Shown: positions 47,331 to 55,977, numbered from the stretch's first letter. The stretch is DNA of 64,000 nucleotides from Mesorhizobium sp. STM 4661 (GCF_000359125.1 NZ_CAAF010000082.1:248001-312000); one strand, 5' to 3'. Notes: generated from the letters alone by a model not told the origin. Numbers and translations: made by a program.

Positions 47331-48104
47331 CTAGCCGCGCAGCGCCGCCATAGCCGCGGCATGCAGCTCCGGCGTCGCCGCGGCCACGATGTCGCCGCCC
47401 TTCTCGGCCGGTCCGCCGTCGAAGGTGGTGACGACGCCGCCGGCCTTTTCGATGATCGGGATCAGCGCGACGATGTCATAGGGTTTCAATCCGGGGTCGG
47501 CGACGATGTCGACGCTGCCCGCCGCGACCATGGCGAAAGCGTAGCAGTCGGTGCCGTAGCGGGCGAGCCGAACCTTTGTCTCGAACCGGTCGTAACGCTG
47601 GCGCGCCTCGCCCTTGAACAGAGCCGGCGTCGTGGTGAACAGCGTCGCCTCGGCGAGATCAGTCGTCTTACGGGTTTTGAGTTCTCGCGGTCCGCCCGGA
47701 CCTTCGTAGCGCGAGCCGGAAGCGTTGGCATAGAAAAGCTCGCCGGTGAAGGGTTGCGACATCAGGCCGGCAACGGCATCTCCGTCGACCGTCAGCCCGA
47801 CCAGTGTTCCCCAGACAGGCAGGCCGGAAATGAAGGCGCGCGTGCCGTCGATCGGATCGATCACCCAGACATGCCTGCTGGATATGTTCTCGCTGCCATG
47901 CTCCTCGCCGAGGATGCCGTGGTCGGGATATTCCGCTGATATCAGCGCCCGGATGACCCGCTCGGCCTCGCGGTCGGCCTCGGTGACCGGATCGAAGCCG
48001 CCTGCCTCCTTGTTGACGATCGCGCCCTGGCTGCGGAAGCGCGGCAAGGTCTCGGCGGCGGCGGCATGTGCAATGCGACGCATGAAATCGATGCTGATGT
48101 CCAA
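47331..48104 (-). CDS. hisN: Inositol-monophosphatase family phosphatase, histidinol-phosphatase-like
   Basis: A 257-residue metal-dependent phosphatase. Metal-binding motifs are FDPVTEADREAE, GEEHG and WVIDPIDGTRAFISG, then KPYDIVALIPIIEKAGG near the C-terminus. ISGLPVWGTLVGL is typical of the HisN branch, which dephosphorylates histidinol phosphate in histidine synthesis; inositol monophosphatase activity is the alternative. In rhizobia this gene lies next to the MmgR small RNA, as here. Confidence 0.85.
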   Translation of the reverse strand: MDISIDFMRRIAHAAAAETLPRFRSQGAIVNKEAGGFDPVTEADREAERVIRALISAEYPDHGILGEEHGSENISSRHVWVIDPIDGTRAFISGLPVWGTLVGLTVDGDAVAGLMSQPFTGELFYANASGSRYEGPGGPRELKTRKTTDLAEATLFTTTPALFKGEARQRYDRFETKVRLARYGTDCYAFAMVAAGSVDIVADPGLKPYDIVALIPIIEKAGGVVTTFDGGPAEKGGDIVAAATPELHAAAMAALRG

Positions 48105-48274
48105 CTGATTCTCCCGCGTTGCAGCATGCTGGAACTGTCATTTGCCTGCGGTTCTTCGCCAAGACAAGGGCGTGCGGAGACATTTGCGCGTCGACAACTG
48201 TTGCCTCAATGTCACGCAGCCGTCACCGAAATGCAATTTCCACATCAGAGTGATTTAAAACCCTGGGAGATAGC

Positions 48275-48302
48275 TTGACATTTGTGCAGCGCACAATAGA
48301 TT
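48275..48302 (+). promoter_or_regulatory. Promoter of the MmgR-like sRNA
   Basis: A consensus -35 box TTGACA (48275-48280) is followed after 16 bases by TAGATT (48297-48302) as -10 box. A transcript would start near 48308, directly before the first hairpin of the sRNA. Confidence 0.65.
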
Positions 48303-48307
48303 TGTAC

Positions 48308-48393
48308 TCGGACAGGTTTTCCTGTCCATGCCCTCCTTGGGCGTTTCCTCCCTAGACTTCGACCGTGTCGTGCGAACGATGCGGTCTTTTTTT
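48308..48393 (+). ncRNA. mmgR: MmgR (alpha-r8, Rfam suhB motif)-like small RNA
   Basis: About 86 bases with three stem-loops: ggacagg/cctgtcc (48310-48327), gccc/gggc around 48330-48342, and a final gaccg..cggtc hairpin (48361-48386) followed by seven T. The unpaired segment between holds tttcctccctag, a C/U-rich stretch suited to pair with ribosome-binding sites, as in trans-acting sRNAs. Location between a hisN-like and an N-formylglutamate amidohydrolase gene, followed by cpdR and tRNA-Val, matches the locus of MmgR in Sinorhizobium meliloti, which limits polyhydroxybutyrate accumulation. The 5' end is approximate. Confidence 0.75.
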
Positions 48394-48454
48394 CAGGGCG
48401 GCATCCAACGGACTGAGCGTCTTTCCCGACCGGCACTCCGGCACTTTTATTTGG

Positions 48455-49396
48455 TCATTCGGCGGCAAGCGGCAGATCGACGAAATGGTGATCGGGTATC
48501 GCCATCAGATCGGCCGAGAACCGCGCCAGATCGTCGGCGAGCGCGTCGAAGCCGGCGGATTTCTGGAACGTCCGCTCGTTCATGTACAGCCCGCGATTGA
48601 CCTCGATCTGCAGCGCATGGAGATGGCGCGCGGGGCGGCCATAATGCTCGGTGATGAAGCCTCCGGCATAGGGCTTGTTGTGGGCGACGGTATAACCCAT
48701 GCCGATGAGCAGGCCGATCGCCGTCTCGGTCAACGCCGCCGAGGCGGAGATGCCGAAACGATCGCCGACGATGAAATCCGGCCGCAGCCCGCTGTCGCCG
48801 ACCCGGATGCTCGCCGGCATCGAGTGGCAATCTATCAGTACGGCATAGCCGAACCGCGCATGGGTCCTGGTCAACAGCCGTTTCAGCGTCTCGTGATAGG
48901 GCTTGTAGACAGCCTCGATGCGCGCGATCGCCTCCGCCAGCGGCAAGCGGCCGGCATAGATGTCGAGCCCCTCTCCCACCAGTTTGGGCACGGTGCCGAG
49001 CCCGCCGGCCACCCGCGCCGAGCGGATGTTGCAGAAGGACGGCACCGGTTCGGCGAACATGCGCGGATCGAGTTCCCACGGCTCGCGGTTGACGTCGAGA
49101 TAGGCGCGCGGGAAGTTTGCCGCCAGCATCGGCGCGCCGAGCGCGACGGCGCCGCCGAACAATTCCTCGACATAGCAATCCTCAGACCGGCGGATGGCGT
49201 TTCGGTCCAGCCTTGCCATGGCCATGAACCGGTCCGGATAGTAGCGGCCGCTATGTGGCGAGTTGAAGAGGAAGGGAACGCGCTGCTCGGCGCCCAATCG
49301 GATTTCGAAGGGTGGAACGACCGAAAAATCCTCGGCTGCCGTTTTCAATTTGAACGAACCCGGAAACACCAATGCATCATCATTGGAAAGTGCCAT
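48455..49396 (-). CDS. N-formylglutamate amidohydrolase
   Basis: A 313-residue zinc amidohydrolase of the HutG/FGase family, releasing glutamate from N-formylglutamate. Family motifs are FNSPHSGRYYP, DVNREPWELDP, IDCHSMPAS and the RIGDSGLRPDFIVGDRFG-type region (VGDSGLRPDF). No histidine-degradation genes are adjacent; it stands alone next to the sRNA. ATG 49396 (after GAG) is preferred over 49471. Confidence 0.88.
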   Translation of the reverse strand: MALSNDDALVFPGSFKLKTAAEDFSVVPPFEIRLGAEQRVPFLFNSPHSGRYYPDRFMAMARLDRNAIRRSEDCYVEELFGGAVALGAPMLAANFPRAYLDVNREPWELDPRMFAEPVPSFCNIRSARVAGGLGTVPKLVGEGLDIYAGRLPLAEAIARIEAVYKPYHETLKRLLTRTHARFGYAVLIDCHSMPASIRVGDSGLRPDFIVGDRFGISASAALTETAIGLLIGMGYTVAHNKPYAGGFITEHYGRPARHLHALQIEVNRGLYMNERTFQKSAGFDALADDLARFSADLMAIPDHHFVDLPLAAE

Positions 49397-49559
49397 CTCG
49401 CTGGGCGCATGTCCAGCATTTCGGCAGCCGGACCGCCTTGTTAAATGCGGATCGCATCTGTCTTCGTTCACTTGATGTTTACCGTCACATCCTCATATAC
49501 AGGATGGTTAACGGGCTTGCCCCACGGCAGTCTCGGGCGGGTGATTCGGACGGGTTACA

Positions 49560-49922
49560 ATGGCACGCATTCTTCTGGCGGAAGACGACGACGATATGCG
49601 CCGGTTCCTCGTCAAGGCTTTGGAGCGCGCCGGCTATCAGGTCAGCGATTTCGACAATGGTGCCAGCGCCTATGAGCGGCTGCGCGAAGAGCCTTTCTCG
49701 CTGCTCCTGACCGATATCGTCATGCCGGAGATGGACGGCATAGAACTCGCCCGCCGCGCCACCGAGATCGATCCCGACCTCAAGGTGATGTTCATCACCG
49801 GCTTCGCGGCTGTTGCGCTCAATCCCGATTCCAAGGCGCCGAAAGACGCCAAGGTGCTGTCGAAGCCGTTCCACCTGCGCGACCTCGTCAACGAGGTCGA
49901 AAAGATGCTGCAGGCAGCCTGA
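49560..49922 (+). CDS. cpdR: Single-domain response regulator CpdR
   Basis: A 120-residue stand-alone receiver domain: ILLAEDDDDMRR, phosphoacceptor Asp52 in LLTDIVMP, and the switch lysine in KVLSKPFHLRDL. This sequence type and its place beside tRNA-Val match CpdR1 of Sinorhizobium, which in unphosphorylated form directs ClpXP to degrade cell-cycle regulators. It ends in LQAA, the kind of C-terminus that ClpXP can recognise. Phosphorylation by the CckA-ChpT relay is known for the family, not visible here. Confidence 0.9.
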   Translation: MARILLAEDDDDMRRFLVKALERAGYQVSDFDNGASAYERLREEPFSLLLTDIVMPEMDGIELARRATEIDPDLKVMFITGFAAVALNPDSKAPKDAKVLSKPFHLRDLVNEVEKMLQAA

Positions 49923-50037
49923 CGCGCCTTCCGCAGGCTTTCGATGCGACCTAACCGATGCGACGAAGCCAGCCTTTGTTTCCCTTTTCCCGCTATTGAC
50001 GCGATGAACCAAAAATGGTGTATGCGCGGCTTCGGAT

Positions 50038-50112
50038 GGGCGTGTAGCTCAGCGGGAGAGCACTGCATTGACATTGCAGGGGTCACAGGTTCAATCCCTG
50101 TCACGCCCACCA
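50038..50112 (+). tRNA. tRNA-Val (anticodon GAC)
   Basis: A complete cloverleaf: acceptor gggcgtg (50038-50044) with cacgccc (50102-50108), D-arm gctc/gagc, anticodon arm ctgca-ttgacat-tgcag giving anticodon GAC, T-arm acagg-ttcaatc-cctgt, discriminator A and encoded CCA (50110-50112). Accessory genes begin 60 bases downstream. Confidence 0.97.
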
Positions 50113-50171
50113 TCCAGCCTTCATTGCACCGTCTGTTGCGGTTGCCTTTCGGCTTGGACGAGGCTGCCGGT

Positions 50172-50927
50172 CTATCTTCTCCAGAACCTCCATCCGGTTT
50201 TTTTGCGCGCCCGGTTTCCCATCGGATTGAGCGCTGCCGGAAAGCTGTTCCGGTCGCCGGCCTCGGCGAGAAACCGCCGCCGCCAATCATCGTTTTGCGC
50301 GTTGCGCTGTTGCTGCATGTCAACCTGTGCCGTCGCAGGCACGGGAGCTTCAAGACCCAGAAGTCTGCCCATGCGCTGGCAGGCGCTGTCGAAATCATCG
50401 TGGATGTCTTCGTAGAAGATATGCAGCGGTTCGATGCCGCTTCTGGCGAAATAGGCTGACCAGCGCCCGTTGCCGGCAATGATCTTGGCAAGCGCGGCCT
50501 CTATCCCCTCCACCGTGTATTCGGCGTCCTTCACGGCATGCTCGCCGCTGGTCCACGCCCCGTCCTGCATGGCCTTGGCCAGCGAGATGGCCTGGCCGAG
50601 CAGGTCGCGTCTTTCAAGAAGCACCCATACCGGATCGGGAAACCATTCCGTGAGACGGATATCCTTTTGCAGCCTGTCGAAATGTTCGGGAAACAGCTTG
50701 AAGGCGACGACGCCATTTTCGCTTTTGCCCTTGCTGGCCGCCAGCAGACAGCGATCCACCGTCGTCACCTCGGGGGCATCCCAATGATGGAAATACTCGC
50801 CCGGATTGCCCAGCACGCCGGTGCTGCAAACCTTGTTGCAAAGAAGATTGCTGCCACTTCGCGGCGTGCTCGCAATGATAAGCGTCTTGCTAGGTCGTTC
50901 CCAGCTTTCAGGCGGGCTGATCGGCAT
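50172..50927 (-). CDS. Stf0-type sulfotransferase
   Basis: A 251-residue PAPS-dependent sulfotransferase. The 5'-phosphosulfate-binding loop is STPRSGSNLLCN near the N-terminus, and the rest (GNPGEYFHHW, WVLLERRDLLGQAISLAKAMQDGAW, IFYEDI) matches the Stf0 family, whose founding member sulfates trehalose in mycobacteria; related rhizobial enzymes may sulfate lipopolysaccharide or other glycans. ATG 50927 is chosen; an upstream extension to 51221 lacks family support and overlaps the neighbour. Last gene of a run with the fucosyltransferase-like and fcl genes. Confidence 0.82.
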   Translation of the reverse strand: MPISPPESWERPSKTLIIASTPRSGSNLLCNKVCSTGVLGNPGEYFHHWDAPEVTTVDRCLLAASKGKSENGVVAFKLFPEHFDRLQKDIRLTEWFPDPVWVLLERRDLLGQAISLAKAMQDGAWTSGEHAVKDAEYTVEGIEAALAKIIAGNGRWSAYFARSGIEPLHIFYEDIHDDFDSACQRMGRLLGLEAPVPATAQVDMQQQRNAQNDDWRRRFLAEAGDRNSFPAALNPMGNRARKKTGWRFWRR

Positions 50928-51022
50928 GTCTGGCAGATAATCCCGGGAGAATGGCGGAGTCCATCCAGCGCGGGCCGGTCCCGAAGCACAAACCTCCCCG
51001 GCGAACTGGGCACCCGAGGGGC

Positions 51023-52498
51023 CTAGATCCTGATCCCGGCCTTCCACAGCCCCGACCGTGCTTTCGGCAGCAGGCCGGACTTGGGCGAGGTGATTGGCCG
51101 TATGGATCTTCTGATTTTCTTGAACAATGTATTTGTCGGTTCCGTCTTCAACGATTGTGCGATCATCTGCAGCGCGGGTTTCAACTCCCCAAAAGCACGG
51201 TGCAAGATATGCGCCGAACACGCGGCAGCATGTGGATAGCCCGCCCTCGCCGCCGCAAAGAAAGGTTCAAAATCTTTTGCCAGAACGTGGCCGCGCCACA
51301 ACCGGACGGTCAGAACCCGCATGGCTCTTAGCGGCATGTCAGAAGAGACGAGAAATTCCCTGGTCATAAGCGACTTCAGAATTGCCTCGCCGGAACGATA
51401 GTCATTGTCGCGAAAATAGGACGCAGCCATCTTCAGGGCGTAGACATCGTTTTCCGGATCAAGCGCATAGGCTTTCCCGAGAATTTCTCTCGCCCGCGCG
51501 GAACTGATCCGGTCTTCCAGATCGAGGAAAGCAGCTTGATAGCCGAAGGCAGCCTCCAGCGGATGGTAGTCCGACTGATGAGCCTCCAATTCGCCCAGGA
51601 TGATTTCCGCAGCCCGGGAACTGTCGAACAATGTCGTTGTCTTGGTAGAGGGAATGTCACCCATCACTGACGCTATCGTGGCAAAGACACTGCTTCCGGC
51701 ATAGATTTTCTGGCATCGCGCCATGAGCCCCATCTCAAAAAATGCCTTGAGTGTCTGATCCTCGAATTCCCTCGCCCCGAAATCATCGGTCAGCAAGGCT
51801 CCGGTTTCGGATCTCAGATATTCGAGCGTAGCGCGATCCTCGCCGATCAGCAGGGTTGAGAGACCCTTCGACGAAAGTTCCGACACGATCGACTTGGCCA
51901 AGGTGGAAGGGACCACCTTGTTCGCAAAATCCAGACTTGAACGGTACTTGCCGCGGACGATGTCGCCACTGCGAAGATGCAGTGCGGCCATCGGACTGGG
52001 AAAGCGGCACTTGTCGGCGGCGTCGAGCGCCTGTTTCACGTTCCCGGAGAAGCCAAAACCCCGCAAGGTTTCGGATCTTCGGATTGTTTCAGCGCCCTCG
52101 TCTCGAAATGCTTCCAGAATGCGAAATTCATTGCAGATCCAGCCCCGGAAATTCCCTTTTGCTGCAACGGCGTCCAGGCTGGACCGTGTGAAAGCCGCTT
52201 TTTCGAGAATGGCGAAATCGGATCTCTTGATTTTCTCGCCCAGCCAGTATTTCTCGATGAAATCGGCTGAAAAGATCTTCTCGACCCCGTCGACGACATG
52301 AAATTCCTTGTCTCCGATGGCCTTCCAGGTGAACCCGAAGCCATATCCAAGCGTGTCGGTGAGCGACTTTGCATTGGCCATGGCCAGAAGCCGGCCGCCC
52401 AAGCCGTCATCCCTGGTGGCGGCGATCAGCGTTGTTTGAGGATCACGCCGCGCCGAGGCGGAGATCGCCTGTCTCAATATGCTGGAGAAACCACGCAT
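51023..52498 (-). CDS. Fucosyltransferase-like glycosyltransferase with C-terminal helical domain
   Basis: About 491 residues. The N-terminal part reads TLIAATRDDGLGGRLLAMANA, like the start of GT11/GT23-type fucosyltransferase folds. Around residue 170 is LHLRSGDIV, close to the H-x-R-x-GD motif that binds GDP-fucose, and around 285 KIYAGSSVFATIASVMG, the position of the conserved serine-rich C-terminal motif. The last 180 residues are helical and TPR/Sel1-like (GKAYALDPENDVYALKMAASYF). It overlaps fcl by 56 bases. GC is low in parts (27 of 60 bases at 52201-52260). The donor GDP-fucose is inferred from motif and neighbour; alternative starts at 52552 and 52381. Confidence 0.6.
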   Translation of the reverse strand: MRGFSSILRQAISASARRDPQTTLIAATRDDGLGGRLLAMANAKSLTDTLGYGFGFTWKAIGDKEFHVVDGVEKIFSADFIEKYWLGEKIKRSDFAILEKAAFTRSSLDAVAAKGNFRGWICNEFRILEAFRDEGAETIRRSETLRGFGFSGNVKQALDAADKCRFPSPMAALHLRSGDIVRGKYRSSLDFANKVVPSTLAKSIVSELSSKGLSTLLIGEDRATLEYLRSETGALLTDDFGAREFEDQTLKAFFEMGLMARCQKIYAGSSVFATIASVMGDIPSTKTTTLFDSSRAAEIILGELEAHQSDYHPLEAAFGYQAAFLDLEDRISSARAREILGKAYALDPENDVYALKMAASYFRDNDYRSGEAILKSLMTREFLVSSDMPLRAMRVLTVRLWRGHVLAKDFEPFFAAARAGYPHAAACSAHILHRAFGELKPALQMIAQSLKTEPTNTLFKKIRRSIRPITSPKSGLLPKARSGLWKAGIRI

Positions 52499-53405
52499 AA
52501 GTCTGTTCCAAGCCGCTGCGAAGCGAATATTGCGGGCGCCAGCCGGTGGCAAACAGGCGCGACACGTCCATCAGCTTGCGCGGCGTGCCGTCCGGCTTCG
52601 TCGAATCGAATGTGAGTACGGCATTGGCGCCGACGACGGAGAGCATGGTGCGGGCCAGCTCGGCAATGGTGATGTCTTCGCCCGAGCCGACATTGACATG
52701 GCTGTCGCCGCTATAATTCTTCAGGAGCCAGACCAGCGCGCCGGCGGCATCGTCGACATGCAGGAACTCGCGCATCGGCGTGCCCGATCCCCAGACCTCC
52801 AGGGTCTTGTCGCCGGCGCGCCTGGCCTTGTGCGCCTTGCGCATCAGGGCCGGCACGACATGGCTGGTAGAGAGGTCGAAATTGTCGCCCGGACCGTAAA
52901 GATTGGTCGGCATCGCGGAAATGTAATCGACGCCATACTGGCGCCGATAGGCCTGGCACAGTTTCAGCCCGGCGATCTTGGCGATCGCATACCATTCGTT
53001 GGTGGGTTCGAGCGGACCGGTCAGCAGCGCGTCCTCGGAGATCGGCTGTGCCGCGAACTTCGGGTAGATGCAGGAGGAACCGAGAAACAGCAATTTCTGC
53101 ACCTCGTTGCGGAAGGCGCTCTCGATGACATTGGTCTGCATGACCAGATTGTCCTGCAGGAAATCGACCGGCAGCCGGTTGTTTGCCAGGATGCCGCCGA
53201 CCTTGGCCGCCGCCATCACCACCGCATCCGGTCTGCGGTCGGCCATCCAGCGCCGCACGCCGGCCTGATCCTGAAGATCGAGTTCATCGCGGGACGCGGT
53301 CAGAACCTCGCAATCCTCGCCAGCCAGCCTGCGCAGGACGGCGGAGCCGACCATGCCGCGATGCCCGGCCACGAAAACACGCTTGCCTTGAAGTTCGAAA
53401 TTCAT
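52443..53405 (-). CDS. fcl: GDP-L-fucose synthase
   Basis: A 320-residue NADPH-dependent epimerase/reductase that makes GDP-L-fucose from GDP-4-keto-6-deoxymannose (called NolK/WcaG in other settings). Seen are VFVAGHRGMVGSAV, the GSSCIYPKFAAQPI motif with the active-site Ser-Cys, the YAIAKIAGLKLCQAYRRQYG catalytic Tyr/Lys and PTNLYGPGDNF, all diagnostic of the family. The partner GDP-mannose dehydratase gene is not in the window. ATG 53405 fits the conserved start. It overlaps the next gene. Confidence 0.93.
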   Translation of the reverse strand: MNFELQGKRVFVAGHRGMVGSAVLRRLAGEDCEVLTASRDELDLQDQAGVRRWMADRRPDAVVMAAAKVGGILANNRLPVDFLQDNLVMQTNVIESAFRNEVQKLLFLGSSCIYPKFAAQPISEDALLTGPLEPTNEWYAIAKIAGLKLCQAYRRQYGVDYISAMPTNLYGPGDNFDLSTSHVVPALMRKAHKARRAGDKTLEVWGSGTPMREFLHVDDAAGALVWLLKNYSGDSHVNVGSGEDITIAELARTMLSVVGANAVLTFDSTKPDGTPRKLMDVSRLFATGWRPQYSLRSGLEQTYAWFLQHIETGDLRLGAA

Positions 53406-53536
53406 TGGCGTATCCCTATGCAGAACGGCAGCCAAGCCCTCGGCGCCGGTGCTCCGGATGGACCTTGCGTCGGACGCATAGCGCATACGGATTTGCCCAG
53501 ACAAGGCAAATCGCCAAACAAGGCAAAATCAGCGGC

Positions 53537-54691
53537 TCAGACGCCTGCCACGGCGCACAGGCTCTTCATTCTCGCAATGGCCAGCTCCGGGTCGGCCAGC
53601 AGTCCCGCCTGATCCGCAAGGCGGAAGACATCGGCATAGTGGCGGATGCCGCGCGCCGACTGCATGCCGCCGACCATCGAGAAATGCGACTGGTGGCCGT
53701 TCAGCCAGGCCATGAAGACGATGCCGGCCTTGTAATATTCAGTCGGCGCCTCGAAGATCTTGCGCGACAGCGGCACTGTCGGTGCCATCAGCGCGTCATA
53801 GCCGGCGCGGTCGCCATCGGCGAGCTTCGCCAGTGCTGCATTGGCGACCGGCGCGATGGCGTCGAAAATCCCAAGCAGCGCGTGCGAGTGTCTTTCGCCA
53901 TCGCCGGCGATCAATTCGGGATAGTTGAAGTCGTCGCCGGTGAACATGACCACCCCTTCCGGCAGCCGGTTCCTGAGCGCGATTTCCTTGTCGGCGTCGA
54001 GCAGCGATATCTTGATGCCCTCGACCTTATCGGCATGGCGTTCGATAATCGCGACCACGGTGTCGAGCGCCGTCTCGAAATCGCTGCTGCCCCAATAGCC
54101 CCTGAGCGCCGGATCGAACATGTCGCCCAGCCAGTGCAGGATGACCTTGCCGGAGGCCTGGCGAAGGATGCGGTCGTAGACGTCGGCATAGTCTTCGGGA
54201 CCCTTGGCCACGGCCGCCAGCGCGCGGCTGGCCATCATGATCGCCTTGCCGCCCAGGCCCTCGATGAAACCGAACTGTTCCTCATAGGCCGCGATGACAT
54301 CATCGAGACCCCTGGCGGCGCCCGGCGCCAGATGGTCGGTGCCGGCGCCCGAGGCCAGATCGGCGCCCGCGACGGTGCGTGCCTCGGCGATCGAGCGCCG
54401 GATCAGTTCCCTGGCGTTTGCCCAATCAAAACCCATGCCGCGCTGCGAGGTGTCCATCGCCTCAGCGACGCGAAAGCCGAGCCGCCACAGATGATGGCGG
54501 AACGCCATCGTGCGCTCCCAGTCGACCGCCGGATGAGACCACGGATCGGTCATATCAAGCGGATCGGCAACGACATGGGCGGCGGCGTAGGCGATGCGCG
54601 AAAACCTGGCGCCGATCACCGGCGGCACCGGCTGGCCGACAAGGCGGTAGCGGATGTGGCGGCCACCCTCCCCAGGCAAGGTAATGTCCAT
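53537..54691 (-). CDS. DUF993 family TIM-barrel protein (dihydrodipicolinate synthase-like)
   Basis: A 384-residue cytoplasmic protein of DUF993, related to the class I aldolase/dihydrodipicolinate synthase superfamily. Segments include FSRIAYAAAHVVADPL, GMGFDWANARELI, ILHWLGDMFDPALRGYWG, and GIKISLLDADKE, where the Lys could be the Schiff-base residue, followed by FTGDDFNYPELI. Its reaction is unknown; a retro-aldol cleavage of a sugar-derived acid is a reasonable guess. Divergent from the lacI-type gene, sharing its regulatory region with a GAACGTTC operator. Confidence 0.8.
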   Translation of the reverse strand: MDITLPGEGGRHIRYRLVGQPVPPVIGARFSRIAYAAAHVVADPLDMTDPWSHPAVDWERTMAFRHHLWRLGFRVAEAMDTSQRGMGFDWANARELIRRSIAEARTVAGADLASGAGTDHLAPGAARGLDDVIAAYEEQFGFIEGLGGKAIMMASRALAAVAKGPEDYADVYDRILRQASGKVILHWLGDMFDPALRGYWGSSDFETALDTVVAIIERHADKVEGIKISLLDADKEIALRNRLPEGVVMFTGDDFNYPELIAGDGERHSHALLGIFDAIAPVANAALAKLADGDRAGYDALMAPTVPLSRKIFEAPTEYYKAGIVFMAWLNGHQSHFSMVGGMQSARGIRHYADVFRLADQAGLLADPELAIARMKSLCAVAGV

Positions 54692-54719
54692 CGATCTCTC
54701 CCTTGATCGCGCCTATAAA

Positions 54720-54731
54720 TGGAACGTTCCA
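54720..54731. promoter_or_regulatory. LacI-type operator, DUF993 side
   Basis: Perfect 12-bp palindrome TGGAACGTTCCA, 28 bases upstream of the DUF993 start codon. Even-symmetry sites with a central CG are typical of LacI-family regulators. Confidence 0.7.
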
Positions 54732-54883
54732 ATAAATCAAGAACCTTTACGATCTCCGTCTCAACTCCGGTCAATTGTTGCACCGCAATACAAAAACCCT
54801 TAAACTACACCGTGTCCGGTCCAAAAATTGCCAATATCTCAGGCTCGGAGAAAACCCCATTGACTCACATCCAGCGTAGCGAT

Positions 54884-54895
54884 TAGAACGTTCCA
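54884..54895. promoter_or_regulatory. LacI-type operator, lacI side
   Basis: TAGAACGTTCCA, the same palindrome with one mismatch, 38 bases upstream of the lacI-type start codon. With the copy at 54720 it would let one regulator control both divergent promoters, possibly by looping (centres 164 bases apart). Confidence 0.7.
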
Positions 54896-54933
54896 ATTAT
54901 TCGATCAAAAAAATACCGGGAGGACGCATCTGA

Positions 54934-55977
54934 ATGGCCAGCCGGGCCAAGGCGACGATACTCGACATTGCCCGCGAGGCGGGGGTGTCCAAATCGACGG
55001 TGTCGCTCGTGCTGCAGGGCAGCGGGCTGATCCGGCCTGAGACCGCGGTCAAGGTTCGCAAGGCGATCGAGGATGTCGGCTATGTCTACAACCGCGGCGC
55101 CGCCAATCTGCGCAAGGCCCATTCCAATGTCATCGGCATGGTCATCAACGACCTCACCAACCCCTTCTTTGCCGAAATGGCTGTCGGCATGGAACGCGTC
55201 TTCCAGTCGGCCGGCATAGTTCCCTTCATCGCCAACACGGCCGAGAATCCCGTGCGCCAGGAAGAAGTGCTGAAATCGCTGATGGAACAGGGCGTCGCCG
55301 GGCTCATCGTCTCACCGGCGCGCGGCACGACGTCTGGCGCCTTCCGGCGGCTGGAGATGGTGGGCCTTCCGGTCGTCTTTGCCATGCGCCGTCTTCCCGA
55401 AAGCCGCATCCCCGTGATCGCGCCGGACAATCATCGCGGCGCCTATCTCGCCACCGCCCATCTGATCGGCAAGGGCCATCGCCGGCTGGCTTTCTTCGGC
55501 GGTTCGTCCGATCTGGTGGTCTATCACGAGCGTCTCGGCGGTTTTCGCGAAGCGTGCGAGGCGCTCGGCATCGCCAAACGCGATACGATCGTCGTCGAGG
55601 GCGAGACCAGCCGCAAGGGCGGCATTGCCTGCCTGGACACGGCACTTGCGGCGGCCGAGCCGCCGACGGCGGCACTGTGCTTCAACGATGCGGTCGCCTT
55701 CGGCGTCATGCTGGCGCTGCGCAAGCGCGGACTGGAACCCGGAGCGGATTTCGCCGTCGTCGGCTTCGACGACGTCGTCGAGGCCCAGCATTACATGCCG
55801 GCGCTGACCAGCGTCGCGGTGGATTCAGCAGGCCTTGGCGAGCGCGCCGCCCATGTCATGCTGAAGATGATCCAGTCGCGCACGACACGCGCCGAGGACC
55901 ATATCGGCGCGGTCAACCTCGTGGTCAGGGAAAGCTGTGGTCCCGATCGGCATAAGGGAATGGGAGACGCGGCATGA
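54934..55977 (+). CDS. LacI-family transcriptional regulator
   Basis: A 347-residue repressor-type regulator: N-terminal helix-turn-helix and hinge (TILDIAREAGVSKSTVSLVLQG; NRGAANLRKAHSNVIG) and a periplasmic-binding-protein-like effector domain (CFNDAVAFGVMLALRKRGL; FAVVGFDDVVEA). It probably binds the two GAACGTTC sites just upstream and controls both the DUF993 gene and its own operon. The stop overlaps the CoA-transferase start (ATGA), so it is the first gene of the plus-strand operon. Confidence 0.92.
   Translation: MASRAKATILDIAREAGVSKSTVSLVLQGSGLIRPETAVKVRKAIEDVGYVYNRGAANLRKAHSNVIGMVINDLTNPFFAEMAVGMERVFQSAGIVPFIANTAENPVRQEEVLKSLMEQGVAGLIVSPARGTTSGAFRRLEMVGLPVVFAMRRLPESRIPVIAPDNHRGAYLATAHLIGKGHRRLAFFGGSSDLVVYHERLGGFREACEALGIAKRDTIVVEGETSRKGGIACLDTALAAAEPPTAALCFNDAVAFGVMLALRKRGLEPGADFAVVGFDDVVEAQHYMPALTSVAVDSAGLGERAAHVMLKMIQSRTTRAEDHIGAVNLVVRESCGPDRHKGMGDAA

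Noticed and set aside
50113..51022. Integrase or direct-repeat att site beside tRNA-Val
   Set aside because: No integrase gene and no second copy of the tRNA 3' end were seen in the window, so an island is only suggested by gene content.
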